From contig JBJXHN010000003.1 in the NCBI GenBank assembly GCA_046233135.1, positions 1 to 64,000 on the forward strand: a DNA stretch of 64,000 nt, read 5' to 3'. The stretch comes from JBJXHN01 sp046233135 (lineage in GTDB: Bacteria; Pseudomonadota; Alphaproteobacteria; Rhodospirillales; Rhodospirillaceae). The notes under the pieces were generated by a model, which had not been told where the DNA came from, did not search any database, and saw nothing but the letters and a program-made list of their open reading frames with translations. The position numbers and the translations under genes are program-made. Shown piece after piece: positions 26,437 through 36,947 of the stretch; within the stretch, counting starts at the first letter, position 1, and each line of letters begins with the position of its first letter.

Positions 26437-26540
26437 GGTCTTCACTCCGTCAGCTGTTTGCGTCGGAGCAAAGATCGGCCTACCATCGACGAACGCCAAT
26501 ACGGACAAAAACCGCCCATAGTGTCAAAAAGGGTACTGTC

Positions 26541-26924
26541 ATGGCCAAGGTCCGCCACACCCGCTTCGACCGCAATCCCGGATGCTCGGTGGAAGCCGCC
26601 ATCAGCCTGATCGACGGCAAATGGAAATGTGTGGTGCTGTTTCACCTGCTGGAGCGCACCATGCGCTTCAACGAATTGCGCCGGCAGATCCCCGGTGTTA
26701 CTCAGCGCATGCTGACCAACCAGTTGCGCGAACTTGAGCAGGACGGGCTGATCATCCGAACCGTCTACGCCCAGGTGCCGCCCAAGGTGGAATACAGCAT
26801 GTCGCCCCTGGGCCGCACCCTGGAGCCGATCCTGCACGCACTGAAGGTCTGGGGGGATACCAACATCGGCCGCTTCGGGAAACCGGAAACAGCCCCGCTC
26901 CCGGACGACGCGGTGACCGAGTAG
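26541..26924 (+). CDS. HxlR-family transcriptional regulator
   Basis: 127 residues. Family pattern: CSVEAAISLIDGKWKCVVLFHL, then MRFNELRRQIPGVTQRMLTNQLRELE and PPKVEYSMSPLGRTL. The first Cys (15) is at the position used for redox sensing in HxlR members such as HypR. It faces the alcohol-dehydrogenase-like gene across about 100 bases. It nearly abuts the convergent folP end. Confidence 0.92.
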   Translation: MAKVRHTRFDRNPGCSVEAAISLIDGKWKCVVLFHLLERTMRFNELRRQIPGVTQRMLTNQLRELEQDGLIIRTVYAQVPPKVEYSMSPLGRTLEPILHALKVWGDTNIGRFGKPETAPLPDDAVTE

Positions 26925-26927
26925 TTC

Positions 26928-28127
26928 CTACCCCCCGTCGCGGATGGCCCGGGCGATGGTCAGGGCCTGCACGGTTTCCGGAACGTCATGCACCCGCAGG
27001 ATCTGCATGCCACGTGCTGCCGCATCCGCCGCCACCATCAGCGACCCGGGCATCCGCGCCTTGGCCTGATCCGCCCCGGACAGGGATCCGATGAAGCGCT
27101 TCCGCGATGCCCCCATCAGCACGCCACAGCCCAGGCCGTGCAGCATTGTGCCCGTGTGCAGCAGCTGGAGGTTATGGGACACGGTCTTGCCAAAGCCGAT
27201 GCCCGGATCGACGCAGATCCTGTCCAGCGGCACCCCGGCCCGGCGGCAGACCGCCAGCCGCTGGGCCAGATAGCCGAAGACCTCCAGCGGTGCATGGCCA
27301 TAGACCGGGTCGGACTGCATGGTCTGCGGCTCGCCCTGCATATGCATCAGGATCACCGGCGCCTGCCGCCGCACGGCCACCGACAGGGACTCGGGGTCGC
27401 CCTCCAGGGCGGTGACATCGTTGATGATCCGCGCCCCCGCCGCCAGCGCCGCATCCATCACCGCCGCGTGGCGGGTGTCGATGGATATCACCGCGCCGCG
27501 CTCCGCCAGGGTCCGCACCACCGGTTCGATACGGGCGATTTCCTCGGCCGGTGACACCGGGCGGGCGCCGGGCCGGGTACTTTCACCGCCGATATCCAGG
27601 ATGGCCGCCCCCGCTTCCAGCATCGCCTGACCGGCCGCAATGGCCACGGCGGGATCGAAGTGATCCCCGCCGTCGGAGAAGCTGTCGGGGGTGACGTTGA
27701 CAATGCCCATCACCAGCCCCGGTCCCGTCGACAGGTCCAGTCCGGCAAAGGGCGCGCGGGGCGCAGAAAGGTCATGCAGCAGAGCCGCCACATGGGTCGC
27801 CACCGCCGGCCCCTCCTCTGTCGCCCAGGCCTCGACGGTGTCAGGCGCCGCCAGCACGCGGCTTACCGTCGACAGGGCACCACAGCCCCCCGCCGCACCA
27901 GGCTTGCGGGCCAGGACGCCAAGCGCCGTGAAGGCCAGATCGGACCGGCCGGCCAACGATCGTGCCTGCCCCTCCGCCACCGCCTGGGTGGCCAGGGGGC
28001 CGGTCAGCAGCCCCGCAGGGACCAGGCCGAGACAGCCGAACAGACCGCCCCCGGTCGAGTCGGAGGTCTCCAAGAAGAAGCCCCGCGGCAAGGCGGGGCT
28101 TCCGATTTCGACCGTATGGGAGACCAT
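26928..28127 (-). CDS. folP: Dihydropteroate synthase with N-terminal extension
   Basis: 399 residues; bacterial FolP is usually near 280. The catalytic domain starts at about residue 130 with LVMGIVNVTPDSFSDGG and has GGESTRPGA, SIDTRHAAV, NDVTAL and GASRKRFIG. The extra 125 residues at the N-terminus are Ala/Gly-rich with no motif I know. The enzyme joins pterin pyrophosphate with p-aminobenzoate in folate synthesis. The gene follows ftsH by 8 bases on the same strand. Confidence 0.95.
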   Translation of the reverse strand: MVSHTVEIGSPALPRGFFLETSDSTGGGLFGCLGLVPAGLLTGPLATQAVAEGQARSLAGRSDLAFTALGVLARKPGAAGGCGALSTVSRVLAAPDTVEAWATEEGPAVATHVAALLHDLSAPRAPFAGLDLSTGPGLVMGIVNVTPDSFSDGGDHFDPAVAIAAGQAMLEAGAAILDIGGESTRPGARPVSPAEEIARIEPVVRTLAERGAVISIDTRHAAVMDAALAAGARIINDVTALEGDPESLSVAVRRQAPVILMHMQGEPQTMQSDPVYGHAPLEVFGYLAQRLAVCRRAGVPLDRICVDPGIGFGKTVSHNLQLLHTGTMLHGLGCGVLMGASRKRFIGSLSGADQAKARMPGSLMVAADAAARGMQILRVHDVPETVQALTIARAIRDGG

Positions 28128-28135
28128 CCCGGCCC

Positions 28136-30067
<1,932 letters not shown>

Positions 30068-30250
30068 ATTCTTGGCCCTTTCCTGCCACACACTGCGACG
30101 CCGAAGCGCCGTCCGCGCAGCCCCTCTTCTTACTCACGGATACATGGGGCCGTGAAGCACACGGCTCAAGCCATTCCGTTAACCTTCAAGGCACGTATGC
30201 CGTCCCGGGCGCGATCCGACCCGAAATCGGCCCCTCCCCCAACGCCCCCG

Positions 30251-31630
30251 TCAGATAGACGCAGCCGTGGGGATAAGCGACATGCGGGGAGCATGGGTGA
30301 CGGAGACGTCCCAGTCGGTACCGTCTGCCCCATCCGCGCCCCCTCCTGCGGCGGCGCCAGCATAACGACCATGGTCCGCCGACGAAACCGCCAAAATGAG
30401 CCAATCCCTGCCGTTTTCCGCCCCTTCCGCCGGCGAAACGAGCACCACGGGAAAGGCCAGCCGCGCCCCATGGGGCATCCTCGCCAGGTCCTTCCCGGCC
30501 CCCTCCTCCGCAAGCCGCTGCCAGCGCCCCTCTCCCAGGGCGCAGACCGCCAGACCCGACCGCCGGACCACCACCCGGTAGCGGCCGTCCCATAGCAGCG
30601 GCACATCCGGTTCCAGCGGCACGGGACGGCGCTCCAGACCCCGGCATTCCCGGCAAATCACGATCCCCGCCCCCCCACTCACCGGCCGCCACAGGCATCC
30701 GGCCCGGCTCAGCCGGCCGCCGGCCGGCACCGTCTCCAGCATCCCGAGCAGACCGACCATCTCGTCCGGGTCGGGCATCCAGGCGCTGCCGGCCACATGG
30801 GCGGCCATCCGCGCCAGTGCCCGCCCCGCCAGCCGCCGGGATGCCGCCGCCAGCACCGACCGGTCCGCCTCCAGCCAGCCCTCTCCCACCCGGGTCAAGG
30901 CGGTCACCAGCAGGTCGGCGGTCATGGCATCCAGCAGCACCCGATCCGATCCCAGCCGCGCCGCCGAACGCGCCAGGGATTCGGCCGAAAGGCCGTCGGG
31001 CAGGCCGGCTTGGCGCTGCCGGCCCCGTTCGTAGGCGGAACTGCGATTGGTGGGATCCTCCACCCAGGACAGGCCGGCGGCGGCCACGGTCGCATACAGG
31101 GTCGCCTTCCCCACCCCCAGCAAAGGCCGCAGCAGACGGGCTTGAGGGCGCGGCGACAGCGGTACCATGGCCGACAGCCCGTCCGTACCGCTGCCTCGGG
31201 CGAGCCGTTGCAGCAGGGTTTCCGCCTGATCGTCCCGGTGATGCGCCGTCAGCAGGTGCAGCACGCCGGATCCGGCGCACCAGTCGAGCATCAGACCATA
31301 GCGCGCCTCCCGCGCCGCCGCCTGAACACCGCGCTCCGGCCGGGGGCCGTTCCAAACCAGCGTGTGATGGGCAATACCCCGCCGGGCACACAAGGCGGCC
31401 ATCTCCCGGGCTTCGGCCGCGGACTCGGCGCGCAGCCCGTGATCCACGGTCAGGGCAACCACCGACCCGCCCCGCTCCGCCGCCCAAGCGGCGCTCAACA
31501 GCAGCAGGGCGAGGCTGTCCGCCCCGCCGGAGACCGCCACGGCCAGCACCGGCGCAGGCTCGAAGGGTCCGAGCGGGTCGAGAGCCGAAGCGAAGGCCTC
31601 GGCCGACAGCGGAGGTGTGTCGGCGCTCAT
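30251..31630 (-). CDS. tilS: tRNA(Ile)-lysidine synthase
   Basis: 459 residues. The ATP pyrophosphatase loop AVSGGADSLAL (about 32-42) and LTAHHRDDQAETLLQRL with EDPTNRSSAYERGRQR identify TilS. It adds lysine to C34 of the minor tRNA-Ile. The C-terminal part is diverged. It lies between cpoB and ftsH, as usual for the group; the 183 bases before ftsH show no gene. Confidence 0.93.
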   Translation of the reverse strand: MSADTPPLSAEAFASALDPLGPFEPAPVLAVAVSGGADSLALLLLSAAWAAERGGSVVALTVDHGLRAESAAEAREMAALCARRGIAHHTLVWNGPRPERGVQAAAREARYGLMLDWCAGSGVLHLLTAHHRDDQAETLLQRLARGSGTDGLSAMVPLSPRPQARLLRPLLGVGKATLYATVAAAGLSWVEDPTNRSSAYERGRQRQAGLPDGLSAESLARSAARLGSDRVLLDAMTADLLVTALTRVGEGWLEADRSVLAAASRRLAGRALARMAAHVAGSAWMPDPDEMVGLLGMLETVPAGGRLSRAGCLWRPVSGGAGIVICRECRGLERRPVPLEPDVPLLWDGRYRVVVRRSGLAVCALGEGRWQRLAEEGAGKDLARMPHGARLAFPVVLVSPAEGAENGRDWLILAVSSADHGRYAGAAAGGGADGADGTDWDVSVTHAPRMSLIPTAASI

Positions 31631-31669
31631 CCGGCGCCGGCGACGGAGTCGCGGCCGATGGAGGAGGCT

Positions 31670-32734
31670 TTAGCAGCCAAGCCGGCTCATCTCCGTGGTG
31701 GCGCGGCGCTTGATGGCGTCCGCCGCCCGGGGATACTGGCCCCCCAGACGCCCGAAGGCCGCACAGGCTTCCTTGGTCTTGCCCAGATTGGCCATGGACA
31801 GGCCCAGCTTCAGCAGGTTATCCGGTCCCTTGGTGCTGTCCGGATAGCTCTGATAGCCGTGCATGAAGGCCACCGCCGCCTGTTCGTAGTCGCCGCGCAC
31901 ATAGTGGGTCTCCCCCAGCCAGTACTGGGCGTTGCCGGCCAGATTGCTCTTCGGATGGGCTTGCAGGAAGGCGGTGAAGGCCGACTCCGCTCCGGCGAAA
32001 TCACCGCCGCGCAGCATGGAGAAGGCGTAGTTGTACTGCTCGGGCTCCGGTGCGTTGGGCAGCGTACCCGACGGCGCCGCCGTCGACCGCGAGCCGGCGG
32101 CGCTTCCGCCACCGGACGATGGGGGTTGTTGGGTGGTGACCGTTCCCAGCGTCCCGGCCTGGGGCGTGAACCCTCCGGTGGTGGGCGCTGGCGCCCTGTT
32201 GCCGGATGCCGCGCCGCTGCTATAGGCGCTGGAGGCGCCAGCGCCTTGGGGCTTCCCCTCCAGGGCCGACAGGCGGTAATCGATATCGGCCGCCACGGTG
32301 TCCAGGCGGGTGTTGACCTGCTGCGCCTGATAAAGCGCTTCTTCCACCTTGCCGGTCAGGTCCTGCACCAGCCGCTCCAGTTCACCGATGCGCACCTGAA
32401 GCCGGCCGGCGACATCGGCGGGCATCGCCTGCCCGGCCACCCCGGAGGCAGCCGCCCCGCCCGTATCCCCGCGATAGACCTGAACCTGCAAGGTTTGCAG
32501 CTCCCGCTCAACCCGTTGCAGGCGGTTCATCAGGCTTTGCATGGACTCGGCCTGGGTCTGCTGGGCCAGGGCCGGCGTGGGCGCAACAGCCACCGCGGCC
32601 AGCCCCAGCGGGGCCGCCACCGACAGGGACAAGGCCAGCGCCACACCGGACAGGGAAGCAGGCGCGCGTTTCGCGCCACCCCGGCCCCGTGTTCCGTACC
32701 CCGACAGGTCCGCCACCGTCCGCAGTCCCAGCAT
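31670..32734 (-). CDS. cpoB: Cell division coordinator CpoB (YbgF)
   Basis: 354 residues from ATG 32734 with AGGGA seven bases upstream. Signal peptide ending ALAQ. An N-terminal trimerising coiled coil (about 45-75; MQSLMNRLQRVERELQTLQVQV), a Ser/Gly/Pro linker, then tetratricopeptide repeats (YNYAFSMLRGGDFAGAESAF, YWLGETHYVRGDYEQA). CpoB links Tol-Pal to septal peptidoglycan synthesis. Its own promoter and a terminator after pal suggest partly separate transcription. Confidence 0.93.
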   Translation of the reverse strand: MLGLRTVADLSGYGTRGRGGAKRAPASLSGVALALSLSVAAPLGLAAVAVAPTPALAQQTQAESMQSLMNRLQRVERELQTLQVQVYRGDTGGAAASGVAGQAMPADVAGRLQVRIGELERLVQDLTGKVEEALYQAQQVNTRLDTVAADIDYRLSALEGKPQGAGASSAYSSGAASGNRAPAPTTGGFTPQAGTLGTVTTQQPPSSGGGSAAGSRSTAAPSGTLPNAPEPEQYNYAFSMLRGGDFAGAESAFTAFLQAHPKSNLAGNAQYWLGETHYVRGDYEQAAVAFMHGYQSYPDSTKGPDNLLKLGLSMANLGKTKEACAAFGRLGGQYPRAADAIKRRATTEMSRLGC

Positions 32735-32789
32735 GCCGCCGTCCCTTTCCCGATTGATCCGAACAGGGCATTCCGCCCCGATTGCACAA

Positions 32790-32819
32790 AGTATACGTAC
32801 CCTTCCATGCGGGCGTAAA
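32790..32819 (-). promoter_or_regulatory. Promoter candidate for cpoB
   Basis: Minus strand: TTTACG (32819-32814), an 18-base spacer, then TATACT (32795-32790). The -10 box is close to consensus and lies about 55 bases before the cpoB start. Confidence 0.5.
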
Positions 32820-32883
32820 TGTGGCGCAAGCCAACCCGCCCCGGAAGCCCCCGTTTTTTGCCCCGCACACCGTGGCCTGCTCA

Positions 32884-32924
32884 AGAAAAAGGGCGTCGCC
32901 TCCGGTTCTGGAAGCGACGCCCTT
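32884..32924 (-). terminator. Terminator downstream of pal
   Basis: Minus strand: AAGGGCGTCGC (32924-32914) pairs exactly with GCGACGCCCTT (32899-32889) and runs into TTTTTCTT. It ends the tol-pal message before cpoB. The rest of the 334-base gap (32925-33068) shows nothing else I recognise. Confidence 0.85.
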
Positions 32925-33068
32925 CGTCTTGGATGCACGTTGACCAGAGCTTTACTCCAACCGATCCCCCGGGCGTGGGATCGACGGTCTGGACATCTGG
33001 TGAAGGCCCCTGATGCCGGCCTTCCCGCAGGTCACCAATCCGCGGCGCTGACGCGCCGAAGGGGGTCC

Positions 33069-33545
33069 TTATTGCGGAACGGAGACACCGCGACGGTTCT
33101 GCGCCCAGCAGCTTTCGGTGGCGGAGGTGCAGGTCGGACGCTCCTTGCCGTAGGAAATGGTGCGCAGGCGGGAAGAGGCCACACCCTGGGAGGCCAGGAA
33201 TTCGCGCACGGAGTTGGCGCGACGCTCGCCCAGCGCCAAGTTGTATTCGCGGGTGCCGCGTTCGTCGGCATGGCCTTCGATCGTCAGGCTGTAGTTGGGG
33301 TACTGACCCATCCACTGGGCCTGGCGGCTCAGGATGGTGCGGGCCTCGGGGCTCAGGTTGTACTGATCGAACGCAAAGAACACGCGGTCACCGACGACCT
33401 GCTGGAATTCGGCAACGGACCCCGGGGCCGGACCGGTCGGCTGAACCGTACCAGTGGTCTGGGCGCCCGCGCCCGTGTCAGGGGTGGAGGAACAGGCGGC
33501 CAGCAGCAGAGCGGCAGCCACGGCACCAACGAAACCAAGCTTCAT
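33069..33545 (-). CDS. pal: Peptidoglycan-associated lipoprotein Pal
   Basis: 158 residues from ATG 33545, six bases after GGAGAA; the GTG two codons earlier is too close to that site. Lipobox LLAAC, then an OmpA-type domain with FFAFDQYNLSPEA, TIEGHADERGTREYNLALGERRA and ISYGKERP. It anchors the outer membrane to peptidoglycan and binds TolB. Confidence 0.97.
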   Translation of the reverse strand: MKLGFVGAVAAALLLAACSSTPDTGAGAQTTGTVQPTGPAPGSVAEFQQVVGDRVFFAFDQYNLSPEARTILSRQAQWMGQYPNYSLTIEGHADERGTREYNLALGERRANSVREFLASQGVASSRLRTISYGKERPTCTSATESCWAQNRRGVSVPQ

Positions 33546-33722
33546 TTTCACTTCTCCAAGCTCTGGACGTCCGGAAGGGGCGACGCGCGCCCTTCCGGCA
33601 TGGGATCACACCGAAAGGCACACCCGACCTTACAGCGTTTGAGTCTCTGCAGGGGGTTTTGACGGAAAAAGGAGAACGACACAAGGACCTTCCACTATAA
33701 CGCACCCTCTGATCAGGCGGTT

Positions 33723-35087
33723 CTAAGGTAGAAGGGGGGACCAAGCGGGATCAGACGCCTCCGTCGGCGTCGGGATCCGGCGCTCATTATATCCGGTCAG
33801 ATCGATGCTGTAGAGAGCTGTATTGCCAGCACCCTGCTGTTCCCGGAAAAACATCAGAACACGGCCGTTCGGCGCCCAGGTGGGGCCTTCCACCAGGTAG
33901 CCTTCGGTCAGAATCCGCTCGCCGCTGCCATCGGGACGCATCACGCCGATATAGAATCGGCCGCCCTTCATCTTGGTGAAAGCGATCAGATCCCCGCGCG
34001 GCGACCACACCGGCGTGGCATAGCGGCCGTCGCCGAAGCTGATTCGCTGCACGTTACCGCCGTCGGCCGACATCACATAGATCTGCTGCGCGCCACCCCG
34101 GTCGGAGTTGAAGGTCACCTGATGGCCATCCGGCGAATAGGACGGCGACGTATCAATGGCGGGATGATTGGTCAGCCGCACGGACCGGCGGGTCCGCAGA
34201 TCCATTTCGTAGATCTCGGAGTTGCCGTCCTGGGCCATGGACATGATCACCTTGTTGCCATCCGGCGAGAAGCGCGGCGCAAAGGTCATGCCTGGAAAAT
34301 CGCCCAGCAGCTCGCGCCGCCCGGTTTCGATATTGAACAGATAGACCCGCGGCACGCCGTTGAAATAGCTGAGGTAGGTGATCTCCTGGGCCGTCGGGCT
34401 GAAACGCGGGGTCAGCACCAGCGCTTCGCCGTTGGTCAGGTTGTGCTGGTTGGCCCCGTCCTGGTCCATGATGGCCAGCTTCTTCACCCGAGCGGTCTTC
34501 GGACCGCTTTCCGCCACATAGACGACTCGGGTATTGAAATAGCCGTCCTCACCAGTGATGGCCTTGTAGATTTCGTCGGCGATGATGTGGGCCACCTGAC
34601 GCCAGTTGTCCGGCGGCGTGGTAAAGGCCCGGCCCACCACCTGGCGGCTGGAAAACACGTCCCACAGCCGGAAGGCGACTCGGATACGGCCATCCGCCTG
34701 GGGCTGAACCTCACCCTGGACCAGGGCCTGGGCATTGATCGCCCGCCAGTCGGCGAACTGGGGCTCCATGGACAGATTGGGCAGGCTTTGCAGAAAAGCA
34801 GCGCTGTCCAGCACCCTGAACAGGCCGGACGACTGCAGGTCGGCCCCGATCACCTCGACCAGCTGACGGCCTGTCTGAAGGGTATCGGCATCGGGGGCAC
34901 CGAAATTGGGGATGGCAATGGGCATGGGCTCGGTCACGCCCTGGGTGATGTCGATCACCAGCTGGGCGCGCGCGGCAGGCAGCCCACCGGTCACGCCAAG
35001 GGCCGACAGGGCAGCCATCAGGCACAGACCGAGACGAAGGCTCAAGCGGGAAAGTCGGGTCGCTACAGGCATGTTTTGCGTCACCAT
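33723..35087 (-). CDS. tolB: Tol-Pal system periplasmic protein TolB
   Basis: 454 residues. Signal peptide ending ARA-QL, an N-terminal domain (DITQGVTEPMPIAIPNF), then a beta-propeller with repeated TxxxxxxxPxWSPDG-like strands (FSPDGNKVIMSMAQDGNSEI, YSPDGHQVTFNSDRGG). It binds Pal and TolA during envelope constriction. Confidence 0.97.
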   Translation of the reverse strand: MVTQNMPVATRLSRLSLRLGLCLMAALSALGVTGGLPAARAQLVIDITQGVTEPMPIAIPNFGAPDADTLQTGRQLVEVIGADLQSSGLFRVLDSAAFLQSLPNLSMEPQFADWRAINAQALVQGEVQPQADGRIRVAFRLWDVFSSRQVVGRAFTTPPDNWRQVAHIIADEIYKAITGEDGYFNTRVVYVAESGPKTARVKKLAIMDQDGANQHNLTNGEALVLTPRFSPTAQEITYLSYFNGVPRVYLFNIETGRRELLGDFPGMTFAPRFSPDGNKVIMSMAQDGNSEIYEMDLRTRRSVRLTNHPAIDTSPSYSPDGHQVTFNSDRGGAQQIYVMSADGGNVQRISFGDGRYATPVWSPRGDLIAFTKMKGGRFYIGVMRPDGSGERILTEGYLVEGPTWAPNGRVLMFFREQQGAGNTALYSIDLTGYNERRIPTPTEASDPAWSPLLP

Positions 35088-35283
35088 TCTCGCGGTTCTT
35101 TAGCCCGGGCCGGGCGGGACAGGGCACAGATCGGATGCGTTGCCCCAACCATCAACGCCCCAGCCTTCGGAGGGATGTCCTGCCCGACGATTGTGGCAGA
35201 GTCATGTTATTTTACGGATTTTCGGCAGGATTGGGGCCGCTTTCGACAGATTTCGGGGGACGGGCGCCCCCTACTAACTGCCG

Positions 35284-36366
35284 TCAGTTGAATGAGATCC
35301 CGGTCGGCGCGAATCTCAGGTAGAAACCGTCTTCGAAGGATGGGTATTTTTCCGGTGGAATCGGCAGCGGACTGGCCAGCATCACCGCCCGCACCGCGCT
35401 GTCCGCCAGGGACCGGTAGAACGGATCGCTGGCGAAGCGCGAATCCAGCTCCGGTTCCGCCCGCAGCACCGATCCGTCGGGATTCACCCGCACATAGATC
35501 GGCACCACCATATCCGCCACACCCCGGCCGCCGGCGTTGTAGTTCCAGCGGCGCTCCACCTCATAGCGGATCCGGTCGATCTCCGACATGGTCAGCGTCT
35601 GGCTGATCCGCCCCCCCTTGTTGGAAGGCTGGCGCGGCGCCGTCTGGGGGGCGGCGGCCTGCTGCTGCTGTTCGGGCGCGCGGCTGTCCACCTTCTTTTC
35701 CAGCTGGGTGACCGCCGACATCAGCGAATCGAACGGGTCAGCCTGCTTCGGCTTGGGCTTCGGCTGCTCCTGTGCCTTGGCCTGCTCCTGCTTGGCCTTT
35801 TCCTGCTGCGCCTTGACGAAGGCAGCCGGGGGTGTGGGCTTGGAGGGTGGCACGGGCAACGGGCGCGCGGCCGTCTGCTCCGGGTCCGGTGTCGGTTCCG
35901 GCGGCGGAGCGGTTTCCGGCTGAGGTTCCGGCTCCGGCGCGGGTTCCGGTTCCGGCGCGGGCGCCGGTGGCACGGGTTCGGGCTCGGGTGCCGGCGGCAC
36001 CGGTTGGGGCTGGGGCTCGGGCTGCGGTTCGGGCGCCGGGGCAGGCTCAGGCTCGGGTTCCGGCTGAGGCGCCGGTTCCGGTTCCGGTGCGGGCTCGGGT
36101 TCGGGCGCCGGCGGGGCCGGTTCGGGCTTGGGCGCGGGTTCCGGCTTGGGAGCCGGCTGAGGGGCCGGCTTGGGATCAGGCTTGGGAGCCGGTTCCGGCT
36201 GAGGTTCGGGCAGCGAGGTGGTCTCGTCCGACACCTCGGCCAGTTCCACGATGATCACCTCCTGCGCGGGCAGGATCTGCTCGTCGGTGAAATGCGGCAG
36301 GCCAAGGATGGCGAGCAGCAGCACCACAACGTGCAAAGCGACCGATATGAGGAGGCCACGGGTCAT
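35284..36366 (-). CDS. tolA: TolA energy-transducing protein with a Pro-Glu-rich stalk
   Basis: 360 residues. One N-terminal TM helix (about 4-22), then about 130 residues of P-E-P-x/A-P-E repeats, a Lys/Gln/Ala-rich segment (about 185-210), and a C-terminal TonB/TolA-like domain (ISQTLTMSEIDRIRYEVERRW ... MVVPIYVRVNPDGSVLRAEP). The long Pro-Glu section replaces the Ala-rich helical domain II of E. coli TolA and would be an extended rod across the periplasm. Confidence 0.92.
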   Translation of the reverse strand: MTRGLLISVALHVVVLLLAILGLPHFTDEQILPAQEVIIVELAEVSDETTSLPEPQPEPAPKPDPKPAPQPAPKPEPAPKPEPAPPAPEPEPAPEPEPAPQPEPEPEPAPAPEPQPEPQPQPVPPAPEPEPVPPAPAPEPEPAPEPEPQPETAPPPEPTPDPEQTAARPLPVPPSKPTPPAAFVKAQQEKAKQEQAKAQEQPKPKPKQADPFDSLMSAVTQLEKKVDSRAPEQQQQAAAPQTAPRQPSNKGGRISQTLTMSEIDRIRYEVERRWNYNAGGRGVADMVVPIYVRVNPDGSVLRAEPELDSRFASDPFYRSLADSAVRAVMLASPLPIPPEKYPSFEDGFYLRFAPTGISFN

Positions 36367-36411
36367 CGACTGAACATCCTGCTCCCAGAAAACGGAAGAC
36401 GGGGAAACGGG

Positions 36412-36885
36412 TTAACGGCTGTTGGTCCCGGGGGCCTGCGGGGACAGGGCTCCGGGCTGGGTGACCAGCGCCACCTTGCCGTAGCCGGACTGTCGCAGAA
36501 CCCCCATCACTTCCATCACCCGGCCATAGGCGATGTTTTCGTCGCCGCGCACATAGATCCGCGCATCGGCATTGGCGCCGGTGATGGCGCGCATCTTGCC
36601 GGGCAGTTCGTTCAACGGCACGGCCAGTTCCTGCACATAGATCATGCCGTCCTTGGCGACGCTGACGGTCAGGGCCTGGTTGTCCTTGTCCAGGGCCGGC
36701 GCACTGGCGCGTGGCAGATCTACCTTCACCCCGGTGGTCAGCAGCGGTGCGGTGACCATGAACACGATCAGCAGCACCAGCATCACGTCCACCAGCGGTG
36801 TGACGTTGATGTCGCTCATCGGCGGACGCCGCCGCCCGCGTCCCCGTCCGCCACCGCCGCGCCGCGGCTGAATGGATGCGCCCAT
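36412..36885 (-). CDS. tolR: Tol-Pal system protein TolR
   Basis: 157 residues. Arg/Gly-rich cytoplasmic start, then MSDINVTPLVDVMLVLLIVFMV, with the proton-channel Asp of the ExbD/TolR family in the TM helix, and a periplasmic domain ending in a Pro/Gly-rich tail. It forms the proton-driven motor with TolQ. Confidence 0.96.
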   Translation of the reverse strand: MGASIQPRRGGGGRGRGRRRPPMSDINVTPLVDVMLVLLIVFMVTAPLLTTGVKVDLPRASAPALDKDNQALTVSVAKDGMIYVQELAVPLNELPGKMRAITGANADARIYVRGDENIAYGRVMEVMGVLRQSGYGKVALVTQPGALSPQAPGTNSR

Positions 36886-36947
36886 GAAAGGACTCCCCGC
36901 CCGTCTTTACTGCGTCAAATCGTTGTGGTCAGTCACCCGAGGCCCGC

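Noticed and set aside
35850..36220. Repeat region that could be read as a mobile or phase-variable repeat
   Set aside because: It is the Pro-Glu stalk of TolA; the codons vary and no exact tandem unit is present.
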